Shown here piece by piece: positions 8,977 through 20,073 of a DNA stretch of 64,000 nt (the first letter of the stretch is position 1; each line of letters opens with the position of its first letter). The translations under genes and the position numbers were made by a program. The stretch comes from Caloramator sp. E03 (GTDB taxonomy: Bacteria; Bacillota; Clostridia; Clostridiales; Caloramatoraceae): positions 930,001-994,000 of the forward strand of contig NZ_CP040093.1 in the NCBI RefSeq assembly GCF_006016075.1, in the 5' to 3' direction. The notes under the pieces are model-generated. The model was not told the origin of the DNA, made no database searches, and saw only the letters and a list, made by a program, of their open reading frames with translations.

Positions 8977-9957
8977 TTATAGACTTACTTTGTAAATCTC
9001 ATCTGAATCTGGAGGAAAAAGCTCTATTTCTTTACCCTCAGAAAAAAGAATCCTTCCTTCTTTTATTATTTTGCCTACAACTTCTGCCTCTATTCCACAT
9101 TCTTTTAATCTTTTAACAAGCCCATCTCCATTACAGCAGCTAATTATCATGCACCCGCTGGATATAAGCCTTAATGGATCTATATTTAATTCTTTGCATA
9201 TTATTTTGGTTTCTTCCCTTACAGGAATTTTATCTTTATAGATATAGGCACCCTTATCACTTGCCTCAGTTACTTCCCATATTGCTCCTAATACTCCACC
9301 TTCAGTAGCATCGTGCATCGCATTAACTCCAAATTCAGATGCAACAAATCCAATCTTTACAACACTAATATCATTAATAAAACTTTGTGCCTTTATTAGT
9401 ATATCATCATTTATTTTACCTCTCAACTGTTCATAATAATCGCTTGCAATTATTGCAGTACCTTCAGAAGCTGCATATCCTGCAACTACTATATCATCGC
9501 CAAGCTGTGCACCAGAAGTTGTTATGTATTTTCCGTTAATACCTTTCCCTATTGCTGTTAATGAAAGTACAATTTTATTTACAGCATCAGTAATCTCTGT
9601 ATGCCCTCCTAAAACATCTATATTTAATTCTTCACACGCATTATTTATCTCATCCATCACCTTTTTTATATCATCAATGCTGCATTCTGTTGGTGCAAGT
9701 ATTGTAATTAGTATTCCAATAGGTCTTACCCCTGATGAAGCTATATCATTGCAGCAAATATGTACTCCTATTCTACCTGCATTATTTTTAGCAGCAGTAA
9801 TGGGATCTGTTGTCAGCACACATATATCTTCTCCAAATTTTATTATTGAGCAGTCTTCTCCGACTTTTGGTCCAACTATAATGTCTTTGTTTTTCTTTTT
9901 TATACCCTTTATTATTATATCATTTAGTACATCATTACTAAGTTTACCACATTTCAT
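8977..9957 (-). CDS. AIR synthase-related protein (HypE-like)
   Basis: The 326-residue protein belongs to the PurM/HypE/SelD ATP-binding fold. Visible motifs are VGEDCSII, the TDPITA segment, CCNDIASSGVRPIG and HDATEGGVLGAIWE, which correspond to the nucleotide- and metal-binding parts of the N-terminal and C-terminal AIRS domains. True PurM is encoded elsewhere in this window at 29503-30498. The terminal Cys of HypE is absent (the protein ends in KVSL), so a hydrogenase role is unlikely. The start has a GGAGGG site. The substrate is unknown. Confidence 0.85.
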   Translation of the reverse strand: MKCGKLSNDVLNDIIIKGIKKKNKDIIVGPKVGEDCSIIKFGEDICVLTTDPITAAKNNAGRIGVHICCNDIASSGVRPIGILITILAPTECSIDDIKKVMDEINNACEELNIDVLGGHTEITDAVNKIVLSLTAIGKGINGKYITTSGAQLGDDIVVAGYAASEGTAIIASDYYEQLRGKINDDILIKAQSFINDISVVKIGFVASEFGVNAMHDATEGGVLGAIWEVTEASDKGAYIYKDKIPVREETKIICKELNIDPLRLISSGCMIISCCNGDGLVKRLKECGIEAEVVGKIIKEGRILFSEGKEIELFPPDSDEIYKVSL

Positions 9958-10097
9958 TTTTAAACCCTCCGTTTCAAATATAATTATACATTTATAATCT
10001 TATCATTACAAATAAATAAATTTGCAGTAGGATAGTAAATTTGCATGTCCCAGACACATAGAATAAATATAAGGATTAATATTAGGTGGTGAATGTT

Positions 10098-11546
10098 TTG
10101 GAATACCATCAAGATACACAAAAAGAAGAATTAATAAATTCCGCACTAAAACTTTGCTGCATTAGCATTGATAATATAAAGTGGGGACTTTTATATTCTG
10201 GGGCAGGTATATATCAGAGCATTGAAGAAAAGGAATTTAAAAAAATTGTAAATTCTTTTGATGTAAATTATGAATCAAAGGATTTAATAGATAATATTGT
10301 ACTTTTAAAATGCTCATATAAAAAGGGTAAACCTTTTTTACCCTTTGTTGATTCAAATTCTTCAGGAAAATATGTATGGGATTCTAACAGCTTTAACAAA
10401 ACAATATATCCGTTAGCTCAATCTTTTTCAATATTAAGTTTATTAAAAGCAATGGATTTGTTAAAATCTCAAGATAGCTTACTTTCGTACTTAATGCATT
10501 TAACTGCACAAAATTTCTATGATTTTGCAACAACATATATGAGAAATGAGGATGGTTTATTCATAGCTGTAGAAGATAAAACAAGAAACATAAATGATGA
10601 ACTAAAAATAAAAACCATTCAAAAAGAAGCAAAGATTATAGATCAAATCCTTATGCATGAGGCCCTTTTGTATCTTTACAATTCGTCATTGGCTTATAAC
10701 AGCGATACTCCATCTATAGAAAGATATAAGATTGAAAAGGATAACCTATTTAATTTTATATTTGAAAATTGTAACCAAATACTTGAGATGTCATCAAAGG
10801 AAATAAGTCTTATAATATCTTCTCTATCAAGATGTTATGATATTACCCGAAATGATGAGGAAAAGACAAAGTATCATCTTTTAGTTTTTCTACTTTGTGC
10901 AGAACTTGAATCAAGAATTAAAATAACTGGTGAAATTCAAAGAAGTTGTCTTGATACAATAATATCTTCAATTATAACTCACTTTAGAGCTTTATCTGCA
11001 CTTTTAGAAGGTTATCATATAACAAGGATGGAAAATTTCAAAGATGCAGCAATTAGAATATATAACACACTATTAGATTTATACGACCCCTACTACTCTC
11101 TTTTTATACAAGGAAATTATTCAAAAATAAGTTATTCAATAAGAGATATTGCTGAGATAATAAAAAGTCTTCTTCTTGTATATATTTCAACTCAAGATGA
11201 AAAAGCCCTTAAGATACTTAATGATTTCTATACTTTTACAATTGAAAACTCAAGTATAATTCCAAGTATATCTCAAAGAAAAACTAATTTTATGAATTAT
11301 GAGGTTACAATGCCAGAAATAATACCTAATACCCTTGATGTATATAAGGCGCCTGTATTTATAAAAAGCTTTAGAGTATCCTGTAGAAAAACTCCTCCTA
11401 CAATTACTCCTTCAAAATCATATAACAGCATATATTCTACTTATTCAAGTTATATTTTCCTTTATTACTTAAGTAAAATAATAGAGCCAAAAAAAAGCAT
11501 CGAGGAAATATTAAATGAGTCTACTGAAGATAACTCAAATATATAG
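10098..11546 (+). CDS. Protein of unknown function, about 480 residues, mainly helical
   Basis: I do not recognise this protein. It is 482 residues if read from the TTG at 10098, which has AGGTGGTG about 7 bases upstream; GTG codons at 10086 and 10089 are alternatives but lie on that site. No signal peptide or membrane helix is evident. The repeated amphipathic helical segments and aromatic-rich pieces (GKYVWDSNSF, RNEDGLFIA) recall alpha/alpha-toroid enzymes such as the helical part of thioredoxin-domain YyaL-type proteins, but that is only an impression. It stands alone, divergent from the HypE-like gene. Confidence 0.7.
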   Translation: MEYHQDTQKEELINSALKLCCISIDNIKWGLLYSGAGIYQSIEEKEFKKIVNSFDVNYESKDLIDNIVLLKCSYKKGKPFLPFVDSNSSGKYVWDSNSFNKTIYPLAQSFSILSLLKAMDLLKSQDSLLSYLMHLTAQNFYDFATTYMRNEDGLFIAVEDKTRNINDELKIKTIQKEAKIIDQILMHEALLYLYNSSLAYNSDTPSIERYKIEKDNLFNFIFENCNQILEMSSKEISLIISSLSRCYDITRNDEEKTKYHLLVFLLCAELESRIKITGEIQRSCLDTIISSIITHFRALSALLEGYHITRMENFKDAAIRIYNTLLDLYDPYYSLFIQGNYSKISYSIRDIAEIIKSLLLVYISTQDEKALKILNDFYTFTIENSSIIPSISQRKTNFMNYEVTMPEIIPNTLDVYKAPVFIKSFRVSCRKTPPTITPSKSYNSIYSTYSSYIFLYYLSKIIEPKKSIEEILNESTEDNSNI

Positions 11547-11627
11547 GATCTTTATTATGCTTATAACCCTATTTCATAAATAATTATTCTATAATGTAAG
11601 AATACTATAGATAAGGAGGGGATTATA

Positions 11628-11789
11628 ATGACAAATATTAACTGCTCAGCAAACTGCATTCATGAAAAGAACGGAAAATGCACCTTAAACCATGTAAGTA
11701 TTACCCAAAGCGTAATGGGGCATGGAACAGACTGTGCATATTTTTCTCCAAGAGATTTAAAGTCAGATGCTCCTCCTGAAAAAGTTTAA
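11628..11789 (+). CDS. Small cysteine-containing protein (DUF1540-like)
   Basis: A 53-residue frame starts at an ATG 6 bases after AAGGAGGGG and stops at the base of a terminator. Four cysteines occur as NCSANC, KC and DC, with DCAYFSPR near the end. This matches the spacing I know from DUF1540-type small metal-binding-like proteins of clostridia. Function unknown. Its strong ribosome binding site, own terminator and clean coding pattern make it a real gene. Confidence 0.8.
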   Translation: MTNINCSANCIHEKNGKCTLNHVSITQSVMGHGTDCAYFSPRDLKSDAPPEKV

Positions 11790-11810
11790 GCCCACCAAAA
11801 GGTGGGCTTT
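11788..11810. terminator. Bidirectional terminator between the DUF1540-like gene and oppA
   Basis: A perfect 9-bp stem AAGCCCACC/GGTGGGCTT with an AAAA loop lies between the two convergent genes. It overlaps the last two bases of the small gene's stop codon and ends 5 bp before the oppA stop. Confidence 0.85.
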
Positions 11811-11814
11811 CACA

Positions 11815-13446
11815 TTATTTCTTTGCACTTTCATCAACGTAAGCATGGTCAAAGTATACTGTTGCAAGTGGAGTCTTATAAACTCCCTTTATCCATGGTT
11901 TTACGCACATGTTGCTTACATAGAAGTATATTGGACATACAGCCTGCTCATCCATCAATATCTTTTCAGCATCATGCATGAGCTGGTCTCTCTTTGCTAA
12001 ATCTGTTGTACTCTTAGCTTGTTTTAAGAGCTGATCATATTGTGCATTAGTAAATTTACCATCGTTAAATCCATTATCGCTCATAAACATATCAATAAAT
12101 GTCATTGGATCAACATAGTCAGCCATCCATCCGCCTCTTGCTATTTCAAAGTCACCATTTTGTCTTGTCTTTTGGAATACTTTCCATTCTTGGTTAGCAA
12201 GCTTAATGTTGATTCCAAGGTTCTTCTTCCACATATCCTGAATCATTTCAGCAATCTTTTGATGAGCCTCACTTGTATTGTAGAGGTATGTCATTTCTGG
12301 GAAACCTTTACCATCTGGATATCCTGCCTCAGCAAGGAGTTGCTTTGCTTGCTGAACATCTTCTTTAAATAAGTCTCCACCCTTTTCTCTAAAGTCAGAT
12401 TTTCCATCAGATTCTGTAATTCCATAAGGTACCTGTGCATAAGCTGGTTTTTGGCCAGTCTTTAATACTGCATCTATTATAGCTTGCCTGTTTATTGCAA
12501 GAGTTAAAGCTTTTCTAACCTTTGGGTTATCAAGAGGAGCTTTCTTTGTGTTAAAGTATAGGTAGTATGTTCCAAGCTCTGGATATATCTGTAACTTATT
12601 TTCTTTAGTAAGTCTTGGAACTTCAGCACTTGGTACTGTTTCAATAACATCTATTTCACCTTTTTCCCAAGATGTTAAGGCTGAAGATGCTTCATTAACC
12701 ATAACCCATGTCATCTTAGAAAGTTTAACATTCTTTGCATCCCAATAATTTTCGTTCTTTTCCCATTCCATTGAATCATTGTGAGTCCATTTTACCATCT
12801 TAAATGGACCATTTCCAATGTAAGTATCTCCACTTTGCGTCCACTGTTCTCCACCTTTTTCAACAGCATCCTGTCTTAAAGGCATATATATTGGCATTGC
12901 AAGAAGCTGTAAGAAGAATGCAGTTGGAACTTTAAGAGTAACTTCTATTGTATAATCATCCTTTACCTTAATTCCAACATCTTCCCATTTAGCTTTTCCT
13001 TCATAATATTCCTGGGCATTCTTTATATTATCAGTTAAGAAGAATACATAAGTTGCAGCAAGTTTTGGATCAAGAGCTCTCTTCCAAGCATATTCAAAAT
13101 CCTTTGCTGTAACTGGCTTTCCATCGGACCATTTTGCTTCTTTTCTAAGATGGAATGTATAAACTGTTCCATCTGCACTTATTTCCCATTTTTCAGCAAC
13201 CCCTGGCTTAACGTTATTGTCATCGCCAATTCTTGTAAGACCTTCAAATGCATTGGCAATTACAGTTGCACCATCAACTGCTTCATTTAATGCTGGGTCG
13301 ATAGTTTCTGAGTCAGTTCCTAGGTTGTAAACAAGTGTCTGGTTAGCATTAGAAGCTCCTTTGCTACCACAGCCAGCAAATAATGTTCCTACCATTACTA
13401 TGGTAAGAATGACTGTTAAGAATGAAAATAGATTTTTCTTTTTCAT
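11815..13446 (-). CDS. oppA: Oligopeptide ABC transporter substrate-binding lipoprotein
   Basis: This protein captures peptides outside the cell for the Opp importer. The 543-residue protein has a lipoprotein signal peptide with lipobox LFAGC (Cys26) and the family-5 solute-binding fold. Recognisable segments include the family-5 signature region (NAFEGLTRIGDDN), KPVTAKDFEYAWKRALDP and YIGNGPFKM. The start follows a GGGGG site. It is the last gene of the operon, 94 bp after oppF. Confidence 0.95.
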   Translation of the reverse strand: MKKKNLFSFLTVILTIVMVGTLFAGCGSKGASNANQTLVYNLGTDSETIDPALNEAVDGATVIANAFEGLTRIGDDNNVKPGVAEKWEISADGTVYTFHLRKEAKWSDGKPVTAKDFEYAWKRALDPKLAATYVFFLTDNIKNAQEYYEGKAKWEDVGIKVKDDYTIEVTLKVPTAFFLQLLAMPIYMPLRQDAVEKGGEQWTQSGDTYIGNGPFKMVKWTHNDSMEWEKNENYWDAKNVKLSKMTWVMVNEASSALTSWEKGEIDVIETVPSAEVPRLTKENKLQIYPELGTYYLYFNTKKAPLDNPKVRKALTLAINRQAIIDAVLKTGQKPAYAQVPYGITESDGKSDFREKGGDLFKEDVQQAKQLLAEAGYPDGKGFPEMTYLYNTSEAHQKIAEMIQDMWKKNLGINIKLANQEWKVFQKTRQNGDFEIARGGWMADYVDPMTFIDMFMSDNGFNDGKFTNAQYDQLLKQAKSTTDLAKRDQLMHDAEKILMDEQAVCPIYFYVSNMCVKPWIKGVYKTPLATVYFDHAYVDESAKK

Positions 13447-13540
13447 AATAAACCCCCTTTAATTTTATTTTTCCCAGTATATAAAAAATTTACTGGAAAT
13501 TCAACCATTTTTAATAAATTTAAATTTATTTTAGCACTTA

Positions 13541-14527
13541 TTAAAATAAATGGCAAGCAACAAAATGTCCTCCTCCAAGGTCTTTAAATTCCGGATCCTT
13601 TTCTGAACATACAGGCTTAGCATATCTGCATCTTCCTTTAAATCTGCATCCTGCCGGTGGATCTATCGGAGATGGTATTTCTCCTTCAAGTATTATTCTC
13701 TTTCTACTTTCAGCTATATCAGGGTCTGGTATAGGTATTGCAGATAATAGAGCCTGTGTATAAGGATGCTGTGGATGATTATATAGCTCATTACTTTCTG
13801 CAAGTTCAACTAGCTTTCCAAGATACATAACCCCTACTCTGTTTGATATATGCTTTACCATAGAAAGGTCATGAGCAATAAAAAGATAGGTAAGTCCTAA
13901 ATCCTTCTGTAAATCCTCAAGCATGTTTACAACCTGAGCTTGAATCGAAACATCAAGGGCTGATATAGGTTCATCGCAAACTATGAATTCAGGCTGTACA
14001 GCAAGGGCTCTTGCAATACCAATTCTTTGTCTTTGTCCTCCTGAAAATTCATGGGGATATCTATTTGCATGCTCACTGTTTAATCCAACTCTTTGAAGAA
14101 GATACTGTATCCTCTCATTTCTTTCCTTAAGTCCACAAAGGTTGTGAATATCTATAGCCTCTCCTATAATATCGCCAACTGTCATTCTTGAATCAAGAGA
14201 AGCATAAGGATCCTGGAATATTATTTGCATCTTTCTTCTATATTGTATCATTTGGTTTGTATTAAGTTTTGTTATATCTTTGCCATTATATAATATTTTT
14301 CCTGATGTTGGTTCATAAAGTTTTAAAATAGTTCTTCCACAGGTTGTTTTTCCACAACCTGATTCTCCTACAAGTCCTAATGTCTCTCCTTTTTTTATTC
14401 CAAAAGAAACATCATCTACTGCCTTTACATAACTTTTAGATTTCTTAAATATACCTTTTGTAACAGGAAAATACTTCTTTAAATTTTTTATTTCAAGTAG
14501 ATACTCGCTCTTTCTTTCTTCCATCAT
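13541..14527 (-). CDS. oppF: Oligopeptide ABC transporter ATP-binding protein OppF
   Basis: This is one of the two ATPases that energise peptide import. The 328 residues show Walker A GESGCGKT, the ABC signature [15 protein letters not shown], Walker B FIVCDEP and the C-terminal oligopeptide domain with cysteines in [10 protein letters not shown] and VCSEKD. Its ATG overlaps the TGA that ends the frame-restored oppD, so the two genes are coupled. The gene is intact. Confidence 0.96.
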   Translation of the reverse strand: MMEERKSEYLLEIKNLKKYFPVTKGIFKKSKSYVKAVDDVSFGIKKGETLGLVGESGCGKTTCGRTILKLYEPTSGKILYNGKDITKLNTNQMIQYRRKMQIIFQDPYASLDSRMTVGDIIGEAIDIHNLCGLKERNERIQYLLQRVGLNSEHANRYPHEFSGGQRQRIGIARALAVQPEFIVCDEPISALDVSIQAQVVNMLEDLQKDLGLTYLFIAHDLSMVKHISNRVGVMYLGKLVELAESNELYNHPQHPYTQALLSAIPIPDPDIAESRKRIILEGEIPSPIDPPAGCRFKGRCRYAKPVCSEKDPEFKDLGGGHFVACHLF

Positions 14528-15533
14528 TCTCTCCCCCTTCCTCTAAAGCCTTCAACCTTTGGAGCATCTGGATGATTAAGCCAGCAGGCTGCTCTATGGC
14601 CTTCACTTATTTCAAAGTAAGGAGGCATCTTCGTTTCACATATCTTCATTGTGTACTTGCATCTTGGAGCAAAAGGACATCCTACAGGGGGTTTAATAGA
14701 TCTGGAGGTTGTCCTTCAATTGGCTTTAACCTCTCCTTAGCAAGAGTTTTTGGATTAGGAACACTTCCTAATAGTCCTAAAGTATATGCATGAGAAGGAT
14801 TATAAAATATATCCCTCTTTGTTCCCTGCTCTACTATTTTTCCTCCATACATTACATTTATTCTATTGCAAATATCTGCAACAACTCCAAGGTCGTGAGT
14901 AATTAATATTATAGATGTATTTATCTTACTTTTAAGTTCTTTCATTAAATCAAGTATTTGTGCCTGAATAGTAACGTCAAGAGCAGTTGTTGGTTCATCA
15001 GCAATTAATAGCTTTGGATCACAAGCTAATGCCATAGCTATCATAACTCTTTGTCTCATACCACCAGAAAACTCATGTGGATATTGAGATAGTCTTTTTT
15101 CTGCTTCAGGTATTCCAACAAGTTTTAAAAGTTCTATTGCTCTTTTTCTTGCATCTTGTTTTGTCATTTTCTTATGCCTTAACAGTGGCTCCATAAGCTG
15201 ATTACCTATTGTAAATACAGGGTTTAATGAAGTCATTGGATCTTGGAATATCATACTTATTTCATTTCCTCTAATTCTTAGCATTTCCTGATTAGATATT
15301 TTTACAAGATCCTTACCTTCAAATAATGCTTTTCCTTCCTTTATCTTTCCTGTATCTCCAAGAAGTCTTAAAATAGACATCATTGTAACACTCTTACCAC
15401 AACCTGACTCTCCAACAAGTCCTATAGCTTCACCTTTTTCTACATCAAAGGTTATTCCTCTAACTGCTTTGACCTCCCCTACATGAGTAAAGAAGGAGGT
15501 ATGCAAATCTTGTACCTGTAAAAGTTTTTCCAT
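14524..15533 (-). pseudogene. oppD: Oligopeptide ABC transporter ATP-binding protein OppD, frameshifted near the 3' end
   Basis: The first frame gives 283 residues with Walker A GESGCGKS, signature FSGGMRQRVMIAMAL and Walker B LLIADEP, then hits TAG at 14682. The conserved C-terminal domain (CPFAPRCKYTMKIC, GHRAACWLNHPDAP) continues in the next frame to a TGA at 14524 overlapping oppF. The break falls in a run of five C residues (minus strand, 14687-14691), where six would restore one ~336-residue protein. It is either a real one-base deletion, removing only the cysteine-containing tail, or a homopolymer sequencing error. Both ATPase cores stay intact. Confidence 0.9.
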
Positions 15534-15544
15534 GTTTATCCCTC

Positions 15545-16477
15545 CTACTTTCTCATCTTAGGATCAAGAGCATCTCTTAACCCATCTCCAAATAGATTAA
15601 ACGCAAGCATTATAATACATATTGCAAGTGAAGGAAAAAACAACTGATAGGGATATGTCCTATACGTTGCAATAGCATCATTACATAAAACACCAAGGGA
15701 AGCCATTGGTGCAGATACTCCAAGCCCAATAAAGCTTAAGAAAGCTTCCGTAAATATAGCGCTTGGAATTGACATTGTAAGCGTTACAATTATTGGTCCC
15801 ATACTATTTGGAATAAGATGCCTTAAAATTATTCTAAAGTTTTTTGCACCAAGTGCCTTTGCTGCAAGTACAAATTCCTGCTGTTTCAATGCAAGAACTT
15901 GTCCTCTAACTATTCTTGCCATTCCTACCCAATAGGATATACCAAGGGCAATAAATATATTAGAAAGGCTTGCTTCTCCTAAAACAACCATAAGAAGTAT
16001 TACATATAAAACCGTAGGAACGCTATAAAGCACGTCAACAATACGCATCATTATATTGTCAACGCTTCCTCCATAATATCCTGATATTCCACCATATATT
16101 ACACCAATAACAAAGTTTATAAATGCAGAAACAATACCAACTGCAAGAGATATTCTTGTACCATAAAGAACTCTTACAAACAGATCTCTTCCAAGCATGT
16201 CTGTTCCAAACCAGTGTTCAGAATTTGGTGCAAGATTTAGTGCATTCATATCATTTGTTCTATAATCATACTTACATAGATATGGTCCAACAAAGGAAAT
16301 CATTGCAAGTAATATTAAAACAACCAATGAAATAGTTGCAACTTTGTTTTCTCTAAGCCTTCTCCAAGCATCCTGCCAGTAGGTCTCACTTGGACGTACA
16401 ACTATATTTTTATTCTTTTCTTCTTGAGGAACAAATTCAAATAAACTTTTATCCATATTTTCAAGATTTATATCCAT
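15545..16477 (-). CDS. oppC: Oligopeptide ABC transporter permease OppC
   Basis: This inner-membrane permease subunit has 310 residues. After a short cytoplasmic N-terminus there is a first helix (about 39-60), the OppC-type linker with GTDMLGRDLFVRVLYG, then the five-helix BPD transport domain containing the EAA-like segment VLAAKALGAKNFRI. It lies 11 bp downstream of oppB and 11 bp upstream of oppD. Confidence 0.95.
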   Translation of the reverse strand: MDINLENMDKSLFEFVPQEEKNKNIVVRPSETYWQDAWRRLRENKVATISLVVLILLAMISFVGPYLCKYDYRTNDMNALNLAPNSEHWFGTDMLGRDLFVRVLYGTRISLAVGIVSAFINFVIGVIYGGISGYYGGSVDNIMMRIVDVLYSVPTVLYVILLMVVLGEASLSNIFIALGISYWVGMARIVRGQVLALKQQEFVLAAKALGAKNFRIILRHLIPNSMGPIIVTLTMSIPSAIFTEAFLSFIGLGVSAPMASLGVLCNDAIATYRTYPYQLFFPSLAICIIMLAFNLFGDGLRDALDPKMRK

Positions 16478-16488
16478 AAGTCCACCCC

Positions 16489-17418
16489 CTAGTTATCAAG
16501 CTTAATTCGTGGATCAAATACAACATATAGTAAATCAACTAATAGATTAAATACAACAAGCAAGAAACTATCAAATATAGTAAGTCCTAAAATAGTTGTA
16601 AAATCCCTATTAGTTATACTCTCAACAAACTGTCTTCCCATTCCAGGTATTGAGAATATCCTTTCAACAACAAAACTTCCTGTTAATATACCAGCAACTA
16701 AAGGTCCAAGGTAGGTTATAACTGGTAATATTGCATTTTTTAAAGCATGTTTATAAACAACTATTTTATCTGGGATACCCTTTGCCTTTGCAGTTCTTAT
16801 ATAATCCTGCCTTATAACATCAAGAAGACTTGATCTTGTAAGTCTTGATACAAAGGCAGTCGGTGTTGCTGCAAGAGCAATTGCTGGAAGTACAAAATGT
16901 CTTGGAGTACCCCATCTCATTGAAGGAAATAAACCAAGCTTAAAGGACAAGAAATATAAAAGTAAAGTTGAAAGAACAAAGCTTGGTATAGTAATTCCAA
17001 TCGTGGCAAGGAACATAACAAAACTATCCTGCCACTTTCCTTGATTTAATGCCGATATAATTCCAAAAGGTATACCAAACAAAAGTGCAACTAATACAGA
17101 AACTCCTCCAAGCTGTGCTGATATTGGGAATCCATCTTTTATAAGATCATTTACAGTTCTTCCTATATATCTGTATGATGGTCCAAAATCACCCTTTAGA
17201 AGGTTTTTAAAATATTCCTGATATTGCCACCAGAGAGGCTTGTCTAAATTATATCTTGCTTGAATCTGTTTCATTATCTCAGGAGGTATTTTCTTTTCCT
17301 TATCAAATGGTCCACCTGGGATAGCATGCATCAATATAAATGTTATTGTTGCTATTACCCACATAGTAACAATACAGGATACAAGTCTTTTTACTACGTA
17401 TCTTAACATCCTCCACAC
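16489..17418 (-). CDS. oppB: Oligopeptide ABC transporter permease OppB
   Basis: The 309-residue permease begins MWRMLRYVVKRL, has the N-terminal helix and periplasmic linker typical of OppB/DppB and the cytoplasmic EAA loop RQDYIRTAKAKGIPDKI. The hydrophobic segments fit six helices. It is the first gene of oppB-C-D-F-A, transcribed toward lower coordinates. Confidence 0.95.
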   Translation of the reverse strand: MWRMLRYVVKRLVSCIVTMWVIATITFILMHAIPGGPFDKEKKIPPEIMKQIQARYNLDKPLWWQYQEYFKNLLKGDFGPSYRYIGRTVNDLIKDGFPISAQLGGVSVLVALLFGIPFGIISALNQGKWQDSFVMFLATIGITIPSFVLSTLLLYFLSFKLGLFPSMRWGTPRHFVLPAIALAATPTAFVSRLTRSSLLDVIRQDYIRTAKAKGIPDKIVVYKHALKNAILPVITYLGPLVAGILTGSFVVERIFSIPGMGRQFVESITNRDFTTILGLTIFDSFLLVVFNLLVDLLYVVFDPRIKLDN

Positions 17419-17791
17419 CCCTTAAAGTTAAATTGTACTTTAAATATATTTAATATATATATTTTATATTTATTTTAATTTTAAATCAATTAAATTTAAG
17501 AGTTAATATAATATTTAAATATTGGAAATATATAAATTTTTTCTACATCAGCCAATTCTATTTTAAATAATAAAATAATATTTTCATACTAAATTAAGCC
17601 TAAAACTTGATTATATAATATATACTAAATTATATCATGATAGTTATATAACAACAATTTACACTTTTCCTTTTTAATATAAAAGACAAACTTTTGTATT
17701 TATATATAAAATTATATGTAATTTTTTTTAAAATAAAACAATACATAAATCTAATGTAGTAAGAAAATAATTAACTATTTTAAATACGCAT
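17419..17791. other. AT-rich intergenic region upstream of the opp operon
   Basis: These 373 bp separate oppB from the small membrane protein gene read toward it. I see no coding frame, RNA gene or strong inverted repeat. It must hold the opp promoter, but no clear TTGACA/TATAAT pair stands out from the very AT-rich background. Confidence 0.5.
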
Positions 17792-20070
<2,279 letters not shown>

Positions 20071-20073
20071 TCA

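Noticed and set aside
8977-9957. Hydrogenase maturation factor HypE
   Set aside because: The protein shares the fold, but its C-terminus lacks the essential terminal cysteine and no other hyp genes are nearby.
14572-14793. Plus-strand 73-residue open frame over the oppD/oppF junction
   Set aside because: It runs antisense to the frame-restored oppD tail, which is clearly the real coding sequence.
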